5,448 nucleotides of DNA from the NCBI GenBank assembly GCA_007118445.1, contig SKRP01000293.1, forward strand, positions 1 through 5,448, written 5' to 3'. This DNA comes from Natronohydrobacter sp. Its GTDB lineage: Bacteria > Pseudomonadota > Alphaproteobacteria > Rhodobacterales > Rhodobacteraceae. Below the pieces are notes generated by a model that was not told where the DNA came from, made no database searches, and worked only from the letters and a program-made list of their open reading frames with translations. Position 1 is the stretch's first letter, and each line of letters begins with the position of its first letter. The translations under genes and the position numbers were made by a program. This document shows positions 1 through 4,933 of this stretch, piece after piece.

Positions 1-495
1 GAATTTCTCCAACTCATCGGATAGCTGATAGGGCCGCATCGCGCGCATCCGCTCGAACACAGGCCGGTAGCGCGCCAGATCATCATTCGCAGTCAGAAGC
101 GCATCAAACGTGGCATCCTCGATCCGGTTCATTTCCAGCGAGAAAAACACCAGCGGCGTGGTGGCATTGGTCACGCGGTCCTGCGCATCAGCCATGAATT
201 TCGCGCGCGCGGGGTCAATCGTGTTCTGATAATAGCGCAGCCCCGCATAGGACATCAGCCGCCCCGCCACCATGTCGATCTTCTCAAAGCGGCGCACGCA
301 TTCCAGCATCGCGCTGGCGTCCAGCCCTGCGAGCTTCCCCTCATAAGCCGCTGCGAAATCAGCGCATTCCTGCACCAGCCAGTCGAAATCTTGGGTCAGT
401 TCGGGCGCCTCTGGCCCGGAATAAAGCGCCGAGAAATCCCATTCGGGAAGATCGCCAAATTCGGTTTTCGTCACGTTGCGGTCATCAAGGGCCAT
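1..495 (-). CDS. pepF: Oligoendopeptidase F (M3 family metallopeptidase), N-terminal 165 residues
   Basis: Partial gene that continues past the left edge; 165 codons from an ATG at 495-493 are present. The N-terminus reads MALDDRNVTKTEFGDLPEWD, followed by FSALYSGPEAPE, the leader typical of the pepF/M3 clade (LPEWDLSxLYxxPxxPE). Later stretches such as RLMSYAGLRYYQNTIDP (about residues 80-96) and TPLVFFSLEMNRI (about 113-125) fit the helical N-terminal lobe of these enzymes. The family consists of cytosolic zinc endopeptidases of about 600 residues that cleave short peptides. The zinc-binding HExxH motif lies in the C-terminal half and is therefore outside the window, so catalytic competence cannot be judged. 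The start is supported by AGGAGA at 506-501 on the minus strand, 5 nt before the ATG. It is the third gene of a probable anmK-DUF4389-pepF transcription unit, but the 57-nt spacer with two hairpins leaves room for separate control. Family assignment is by recognition of the N-terminal lobe only. Confidence 0.88.
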   Translation of the reverse strand, partial: MALDDRNVTKTEFGDLPEWDFSALYSGPEAPELTQDFDWLVQECADFAAAYEGKLAGLDASAMLECVRRFEKIDMVAGRLMSYAGLRYYQNTIDPARAKFMADAQDRVTNATTPLVFFSLEMNRIEDATFDALLTANDDLARYRPVFERMRAMRPYQLSDELEKF

Positions 496-503
496 GCCAG
501 TCT

Positions 504-523
504 CCTGTCTGTTTCCAGACAGG
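504..523 (-). promoter_or_regulatory. Hairpin with GAAA tetraloop overlapping the pepF ribosome binding site
   Basis: Read as minus-strand RNA, an 8-nt arm CCTGTCTG (523-516) and its perfect complement CAGACAGG (511-504) flank the 4-nt loop GAAA (515-512), which is a GNRA-type tetraloop. The last three bases of the 3' arm (AGG, 506-504) are also the first three bases of the AGGAGA Shine-Dalgarno sequence of pepF. A folded stem would partly hide the ribosome binding site. That the stem is perfect and overlaps the SD is seen directly; a regulatory effect on translation is inference. There is no U-run, so it is not a canonical intrinsic terminator. Confidence 0.5.
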
Positions 524-530
524 TAGGCCG

Positions 531-547
531 TGCAGGCCGCGCCTGCA
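531..547 (-). other. Second intergenic hairpin between the DUF4389 gene and pepF
   Basis: TGCAGGC (531-537) and GCCTGCA (541-547) are perfect 7-nt complements around a 3-nt loop. The element starts 6 nt after the stop codon of the DUF4389 gene and lies 7 nt upstream (in the direction of transcription) of the SD-overlapping hairpin. No U-run follows on the minus strand, so an intrinsic terminator is not supported. It could be a 3'-end stabilising stem or a processing site, or simply GC-rich chance structure. Confidence 0.35.
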
Positions 548-552
548 AGCGC

Positions 553-846
553 TCAGTCCATCTCCTGGAACGGCCAGGGCTTGGCATCGGTCGCAATCGA
601 CATGTAGCGCGCGGCTTTGGCAACCCATGCGCCGACCATGCAGCCGAAATCGGCGAGCCGTTCATTGGGCTGGCGTCTGTCGATCAGGATGATGATGAAT
701 TGCACGACCGCGATCAGAACAAGGATCGACTGCGCGAAGGACAGCATCGCGCCGATGATCAGCATGAAGATCACCCGCTTCCAGAGCGGTTCCTCGGACT
801 TCTCCAGCGGCGCTGTCGGGCGGTCTTCGTCAATATCGCGCATCAT
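553..846 (-). CDS. DUF4389 family small membrane protein
   Basis: A 97-residue protein starting MMRDIDEDRPTAPLEKSEEP. An acidic, soluble N-terminus (about residues 1-20) is followed by a long hydrophobic stretch (about 23-55) that could form one long or two short membrane helices, then DRRQPNERLADFG (about 56-68), an amphipathic C-terminal segment, and an ending KPWPFQE. The pattern of a hydrophobic core, then xPNERLxxFG, then a KPxPF tail matches DUF4389 as I recall it; that family has no known biochemical function. AGGGA (856-852 on the minus strand) lies 5 nt before the first ATG and 8 nt before the second, so either methionine of the MM pair could start. The gene begins 12 nt after the anmK stop, which suggests co-transcription and possibly translational coupling. 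It is likely an inner-membrane protein. Confidence 0.82.
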   Translation of the reverse strand: MMRDIDEDRPTAPLEKSEEPLWKRVIFMLIIGAMLSFAQSILVLIAVVQFIIILIDRRQPNERLADFGCMVGAWVAKAARYMSIATDAKPWPFQEMD

Positions 847-858
847 CCTGTTCCCTGT

Positions 859-1950
859 TCATGGCGCGCTGATCTGCCCGCCACCCACAGCGGCTGCAAC
901 CCCCGTGGTGGAAGGGCAAGAGGTCGACAGCCCCCGCGCGACGCGCATCGCCAGATAGGCGAAAGCCTGCGCTTCGATCATGTCGCCGTCAAGCCCTGCG
1001 GCTTCCACCGGCACCACGCGACCCGTCAGATGCGCGGCCAATCGCGCCATCAGATCCGCATTGTGCCGCCCGCCCCCGCAGACCAGAACCCGCGCGGGCG
1101 GCTCTGGCAGATGATCGAAACCCGCAGCGACTGATGCTGCCACAGATTCCGAAAGCGTCGCCAGCGCATCCGCATCCCCCAGATGCGCCACGCGCGCCCC
1201 CAGCCCCGGAAAATCGCGGTCGAGCGATTTGGGCGGCACGCGCAGGAAATAGCCCTCGCGCAGGAAATCCTGCACCACCGCCATATCCGGCGTGCCAGTG
1301 GCCGCCAGCGCACCGCCCTCATCGCGGGCCAGCCCTAGCCGGGTATGGCACAGATCATCCATCGGCGCATTGGCGGGGCCAGTGTCAAACGCCAGCAGCG
1401 CGCCCGGCGCGTCTGGCCTGTCGCAACGCGGGTCCACCCAGGTCAGATTACCCACACCGCCCAAGTTCAGAAACACCAGCGGCGCATCCGCCCCGATATG
1501 GCGCGCGAGTGCGAAATGATAGAACGGGGCCAGCGGCGCACCCTGCCCGCCCAGCTTCACATCGGAGCTGCGGAAATCCCAGACCACCGGCACGCCGGAT
1601 ACCAGCGCCAGCACATCGCCCGATCCGGCCTGATGCGTGCCGCGCCCCTGCGGGTCATGCGCCAGCGTCTGGCCGTGAAAGCCGATCAGATCAATGCCGT
1701 CAAACCGCGCGATGATTTCGGCATGGGCGGTCTCGACAATCTCCGCGGCCGCTTCGACGCCCGGATCGGCGGGCCAACGCCCCATCGCCGCGCGCAGCAC
1801 CGCGCGCTCACTCTCGGAAAACGGGCGGAAGGCGACAGGGCCAAAGGCCCGCACATGCTCGCCATCGGTTTCGAGCACCGCCGCATCCACCCCGTCAAAG
1901 GATGTGCCGGACATCAGCCCCAGAACGCGCTTGACCTCGGCTTTCAACAT
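859..1950 (-). CDS. anmK: Anhydro-N-acetylmuramic acid kinase
   Basis: A cytosolic kinase that hydrolyses and phosphorylates 1,6-anhydro-MurNAc with ATP to give MurNAc-6-phosphate, a step of peptidoglycan recycling. The 363-residue product, close to the usual family length, has the ASKHA-fold phosphate loop GLMSGTSFDGVD (11-22), IGFHGQT (89-95), LNLGGVGNLT (161-170), FDTGPANAPMDD (188-199) containing the expected catalytic aspartate (D189), CGGGRHN (291-297) and the C-terminal PSTTG (346-350). The start at 1950 is chosen over an in-frame ATG at 1992. The later ATG has AAGGGA 6 nt upstream and places the GxMSGTSxDG motif at the usual distance from the N-terminus, whereas the 14-residue extension (MGRSISGSGCKGKP) looks non-native and would consume the divergent promoter region. 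It is the first gene of a probable operon with the DUF4389 gene and pepF, and is divergent from tyrS. No key residue appears to be missing. Confidence 0.96.
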   Translation of the reverse strand: MLKAEVKRVLGLMSGTSFDGVDAAVLETDGEHVRAFGPVAFRPFSESERAVLRAAMGRWPADPGVEAAAEIVETAHAEIIARFDGIDLIGFHGQTLAHDPQGRGTHQAGSGDVLALVSGVPVVWDFRSSDVKLGGQGAPLAPFYHFALARHIGADAPLVFLNLGGVGNLTWVDPRCDRPDAPGALLAFDTGPANAPMDDLCHTRLGLARDEGGALAATGTPDMAVVQDFLREGYFLRVPPKSLDRDFPGLGARVAHLGDADALATLSESVAASVAAGFDHLPEPPARVLVCGGGRHNADLMARLAAHLTGRVVPVEAAGLDGDMIEAQAFAYLAMRVARGLSTSCPSTTGVAAAVGGGQISAP

Positions 1951-2015
1951 GGGCTTTCCCTTGCACCCTGACCCCGATATAGATCGCCCCATTCTGTCAG
2001 CCGGGACAAGCGAAA
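1951..2015. promoter_or_regulatory. Divergent anmK/tyrS intergenic region with presumed back-to-back promoters
   Basis: These 65 nt separate two divergent start codons and so must hold, or lie within, the start signals for both unless the promoters sit inside the opposing genes. A TATAGA hexamer at 1978-1983 on the plus strand is a plausible -10 element for tyrS, and would place a transcript start near 1990 with a leader of about 25 nt. The hexamer 17 nt upstream, TTTCCC (1955-1960), is a poor -35 match, while the better TTGCAC (1961-1966) is only 11 nt away. On the minus strand TTGTCC (2009-2004) followed after 18 nt by GATCTA (1985-1980) is an equally weak candidate for anmK. The tyrS leader has only a weak SD (GGGACAAG before CGAAA and the ATG). 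Promoter placement is inference. Confidence 0.35.
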
Positions 2016-3266
2016 ATGACCTACACCCCCAAATCAGATTTCATCCGCATCATGTCCGAGCGCGGCTTTCTTGCCGATTGCACAGACTTGCAAGGTCTGG
2101 ACGAGGCGCTGATCAAAGGGGTTGTGCCTGCCTATATCGGCTATGACGCGACGGCGAAATCGCTGCATGTGGGGCATCTGCTGAATATCATGGTCCTGCG
2201 CTGGTTCCAGAAAACCGGCCACAAGCCGATCACACTGATGGGCGGCGGGACGACCAAGGTGGGCGATCCGTCCTTCCGCTCCGAAGAGCGCCCGCTTCTC
2301 GACGCCGCTGCAATTGAAAGCAATATCAACGGGATGCAGCAGGTTTTTGCCAAATACCTGACCTATGGTGACGGCCCGAAAGATGCGATCATGCTCAACA
2401 ATGCCGAATGGCTGGACGGGCTGAATTACCTTGATTTCCTGCGCGATGTGGGGCGGCATTTCTCGGTCAACCGGATGCTGTCCTTTGAATCGGTAAAATC
2501 GCGGCTGGATCGTGAACAATCGCTGTCGTTCCTCGAATTCAACTACATGATCCTGCAAGCCTATGATTTCGTGGAAATCTACCGCCGTCATGGCTGCCTG
2601 TTGCAGATGGGCGGATCGGATCAATGGGGCAATATCGTCAACGGGATTGACCTTGCGCGCCGGATTGCCGATGCCGATATTTTTGGCCTGACAACACCGC
2701 TGCTGACCACATCGGACGGGCGCAAGATGGGCAAGTCGCAAGGCGGGGCGATCTGGCTGAATGCAGATATGCTCTCGCCCTATGAATTCTGGCAATTCTG
2801 GCGCAACACGACTGACGCGGATGTGGGGCGCTTCCTGAAGCTCTATACCGAAATGCCGGTCGAGGAATGCGACCGCCTTGGCGCATTGGAAGGGGCCGAG
2901 ATCAATGCGGCCAAGATCATCCTCGCCAATGAGGTGACGCGCCTGTGCCACGGCGATGAGGCCGCGCAGGCCGCCGAGGCCACCGCGCGCGAGGTGTTCG
3001 AGAAAGGCGGGCTTGGGGACGACCTGCCGACGCTCACGCTTGCAGCCTCCGATCTGACCGACGGCATTTCCATCTCGCAACTCTTCGTGCGTGCGGGGCT
3101 GGCCAAATCGGGCAAGGACGCCAAGCGCCTGATCGCCGAGGGTGGCGCGCGGGCGAATGACATGGCCGTCACCGATGCCGGGCAGATGATCGGCGCGGAT
3201 GATCTGGCCGCGCCGCTGAAACTGACCGCAGGCAAGAAGCGTCATGCGCTGGTGACGCTCGGCTAG
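2016..3266 (+). CDS. tyrS: Tyrosine--tRNA ligase (TyrRS)
   Basis: A cytosolic class I aminoacyl-tRNA synthetase that charges tRNA-Tyr with tyrosine using ATP. At 416 residues it is the usual length for bacterial TyrRS. The HIGH motif is HVGH (51-54) and the KMSKS loop is KMGKS (237-241). By alignment from memory with the Bacillus stearothermophilus enzyme, the tyrosine pocket residues correspond to Y40, D44, D84 (KVGDPSF), Y177, Q181, D184 and Q203 (SDQWGN), all present. A helical anticodon-binding region follows (about 255-345), and an S4 RNA-binding domain closes the protein (about 350-416, with GLAKSGKDAKRLIAEGG). The ATG at 2016 gives MTYTPKSDFIRIM, matching the usual Rhodobacteraceae N-terminus; the next in-frame ATG at 2052 would remove conserved residues. 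No T-box or long leader is visible, as expected for a Proteobacterium. The gene converges on the DUF418 gene with a 33-nt spacer. Confidence is very high. Confidence 0.98.
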   Translation: MTYTPKSDFIRIMSERGFLADCTDLQGLDEALIKGVVPAYIGYDATAKSLHVGHLLNIMVLRWFQKTGHKPITLMGGGTTKVGDPSFRSEERPLLDAAAIESNINGMQQVFAKYLTYGDGPKDAIMLNNAEWLDGLNYLDFLRDVGRHFSVNRMLSFESVKSRLDREQSLSFLEFNYMILQAYDFVEIYRRHGCLLQMGGSDQWGNIVNGIDLARRIADADIFGLTTPLLTTSDGRKMGKSQGGAIWLNADMLSPYEFWQFWRNTTDADVGRFLKLYTEMPVEECDRLGALEGAEINAAKIILANEVTRLCHGDEAAQAAEATAREVFEKGGLGDDLPTLTLAASDLTDGISISQLFVRAGLAKSGKDAKRLIAEGGARANDMAVTDAGQMIGADDLAAPLKLTAGKKRHALVTLG

Positions 3267-3280
3267 AAACCGGGCCACAG

Positions 3281-3317
3281 GTTGCGCGCGGGCAGAGTGT
3301 CAGCGCGCGACACTGCC
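3281..3317. terminator. Overlapping hairpins at the convergent tyrS/DUF418 gene junction
   Basis: Two alternative stems begin 14 and 24 nt after the tyrS stop codon. Stem A pairs GTTGCGCGC (3281-3289) with GCGCGCGAC (3303-3311): 9 bp including one G-U wobble, with a 13-nt loop. Stem B pairs GGC and AGTGTC (within 3291-3301, with a 2-nt AG bulge) with GACACTGCC (3309-3317) around the 7-nt loop AGCGCGC. They share 3309-3311 and cannot form together. Stem B lies mostly inside the last codons of the DUF418 gene. Neither is followed by a T-run on either strand, so this would be a weak or Rho-assisted stop at best. The pairing is seen directly; the terminator role is inferred from position between convergent genes. 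Confidence 0.35.
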
Positions 3318-4457
3318 TCCGGCAGATGCAGTCAGGCGGATATTGGTCAGATAGCGCCAGAACCATTCCCAGGGTCCGATTGCGAAATAGCGTAGCCATA
3401 TCCAGGCAAAGAGGATCAGCACCAGATACAGCGCTGCGGCCATGGCAAGCACGCCCAATGTGCCCACCTGCCCGATCAGACCCAGCCCCCAGCCATAAAA
3501 CAGCATCTGGCCGCAGATCGCTGTCATCAGATATCCGGTCAGCGTCATCCGGCCCAGCGGGGCCAGAAAACGGCACAGCCAGGCGGCCGAAGGATGCGCC
3601 AGGGCCGATCCGATCAGCATGATATAGCCGATGGCCATGACCGGACTGTTGAGGCTGAGCATGACCCAGACACCATCAGAGGGCGCAAGATAACGTGCGA
3701 TCAGCGCCATCGTCAGACCGGTCAGCACAAAGCCCAGCCCCAGCCGCTGCAGCTTTGCGCGTTTTGCCGCGAGCGTCGTGAACAGCCCGCTCTTGCCCGC
3801 AGCGAGCCCCAGAAGGAACAGCCCGGCAAGCTGGAAGAATCGCAGAACCAATGTGCCGTCAGCGCCCTGCGACGCATTGGCGATCATGGTCCAGTTCTGC
3901 TGCACTGTATCGGTGACATTCGGCGAGGCATAGGCTTCAAGGCTTTCGACATGTCCCATTGGCACCGGGGTCGGACCACCATGACCCCCCAGAGCCATCA
4001 CTGCAGGGCCGGATATCATAAGCGACAGCGCCAGCCCGGTGATCCAGGATATCGGCAAACGGGCGGCCAACGGCAGGATCAGCCCCAGCAGAGCATAGCT
4101 CATCAGGATATCGGCCCAGAACAGGAAAAACGCGTTGAAAAGCCCGATCAGGAACAAGACCAGCAGACGCCGGACAAATCGCGCTGTTGCATCCTGCGCC
4201 GACAGGGCCTTGCGCAGGATCATGCTGAAACTGAAGCCGAACATGAACGAGAAAACCGATAGTGCCTTTTCGTCGACAAGTAGGCGCAGGATGACCCATG
4301 TGATCTGATCTGCCGCGCCCAGAAGCTCGGCGCGCATCTCTGGCGTGAGATAGGCAATCCCCGAGAATGTCATCAGGTTCATGACAATGACACCGGCCAG
4401 CGCGACAGCGCGCAGCGCATCAAACATGGCCAGACGACAGGCCGCTTGATCGTCCAT
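3300..4457 (-). CDS. DUF418 (YeiB-type) polytopic inner-membrane protein
   Basis: A 385-residue integral membrane protein with about ten hydrophobic segments (roughly 15-35, 64-82, 97-115, 116-134, 138-156, 204-222, 238-256, 270-288, 303-322, 333-358). Family hallmarks are RLAMFDALRAVALAGVIVMN at the N-terminus, FSFMFGFSFSMIL (69-81), WADILMSYALLGLIL (114-128), LGRMTLTGYL (301-310) and the C-terminal IGPWEWFWRYLTNIR (360-374). These match the DUF418/YeiB family, whose function is unestablished; a transport or acyltransferase-like role has been guessed for relatives, and nothing here settles it. The chosen start (ATG 4457-4455) puts the RLAMFDALR motif near the N-terminus as in relatives. An in-frame ATG at 4568 would add 37 hydrophilic, Ala/Arg-rich residues. 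Neither start has a canonical SD; the chosen one is preceded by a run of seven G (4473-4467 on the minus strand) 9 nt upstream. The gene appears monocistronic, with convergent tyrS downstream and a long gap upstream. Confidence 0.87.
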   Translation of the reverse strand: MDDQAACRLAMFDALRAVALAGVIVMNLMTFSGIAYLTPEMRAELLGAADQITWVILRLLVDEKALSVFSFMFGFSFSMILRKALSAQDATARFVRRLLVLFLIGLFNAFFLFWADILMSYALLGLILPLAARLPISWITGLALSLMISGPAVMALGGHGGPTPVPMGHVESLEAYASPNVTDTVQQNWTMIANASQGADGTLVLRFFQLAGLFLLGLAAGKSGLFTTLAAKRAKLQRLGLGFVLTGLTMALIARYLAPSDGVWVMLSLNSPVMAIGYIMLIGSALAHPSAAWLCRFLAPLGRMTLTGYLMTAICGQMLFYGWGLGLIGQVGTLGVLAMAAALYLVLILFAWIWLRYFAIGPWEWFWRYLTNIRLTASAGGSVAR

Positions 4458-4933
4458 CGACTGTGTCCCCCCCGCCAGTTCCCGCCGTCCGGATGCAGCT
4501 ATGTCGCCAGCCGCTGGACCGTCTGCACTGCGATGATCCGCACTGAACCGCTTGCGCGTCGCGACCATTCCGATGTTCCGGGTAGCGGGCGCAGTCTAAC
4601 CATGACCACGTCCCTGTAGCCAGCGACAGCTTTCAGCACCGGGGCAAGACCGGCAAGATCATGCCGGAGAGAAGCTGCCTGACACCCCTGCTGCGCCGCA
4701 CGCGGCACCAGAACCCTCGACATCGCAACTGGTTGCAGGTTCCGGGACGATTCTTCTTGAAAAGCAAACCCCTGTCCGGACCATCCGCGCAGAATGTCGC
4801 GCAGGTTTTGCGGCTGATGCGGTCAGCAGAGGCCACTTCGGTCAGCGCGACCTGCCCCACGACCTCGTGAGTTGCATTCGCTGGCGCTGATAGTATCCCT
4901 CGACAAAATTCAAATGTTAAGGATCCCTGTGCA
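4458..4933. other. Intergenic gap of about 475 nt with no convincing gene
   Basis: This gap separates the divergent DUF418 and L,D-transpeptidase genes and should contain both promoters. ORFs of 69-75 codons exist on both strands (for example 4661-4870 plus and 4633-4860 minus), but they overlap each other, are rich in Arg/Cys/Ser, and resemble no family I recognise. On the minus strand, one frame is open over 4633-4860 and another over 4499-4822, which could also fit a decayed coding sequence. Visible small structures are a 6-bp hairpin at 4650-4667 and a palindrome at 4858-4869. From about 4903 the sequence turns AT-rich just before the SD of the L,D-transpeptidase. No tRNA or clear sigma-70 promoter with correct spacing was found. 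Confidence 0.6.

Noticed and set aside
391..1134. A 247-codon plus-strand ORF running opposite pepF, the DUF4389 gene and anmK
   Set aside because: It crosses three recognisable minus-strand genes and their spacers, and its Arg/His/Pro-rich product is typical of a shadow frame.
1345..1971. Plus-strand ORF of 208 codons opposite anmK
   Set aside because: Antisense shadow of anmK with low-complexity Arg/Gln/Pro-rich translation.
2034..3278. A 414-codon minus-strand ORF opposite tyrS
   Set aside because: It is an exact antisense shadow of a gene with all TyrRS motifs; long opposite-strand frames are expected from GC-biased third positions, and its product resembles no family.
3594..4262. Plus-strand ORF of 222 codons opposite the DUF418 gene
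   Set aside because: Gln/Arg/His-rich translation is the usual antisense image of a membrane protein gene; the minus-strand frame has the family motifs and membrane segments.
4872..4896. TTGCAT and TAGTAT as a sigma-70-like promoter of the L,D-transpeptidase
   Set aside because: The spacer is only 13 nt, too short for a standard -35/-10 pair.
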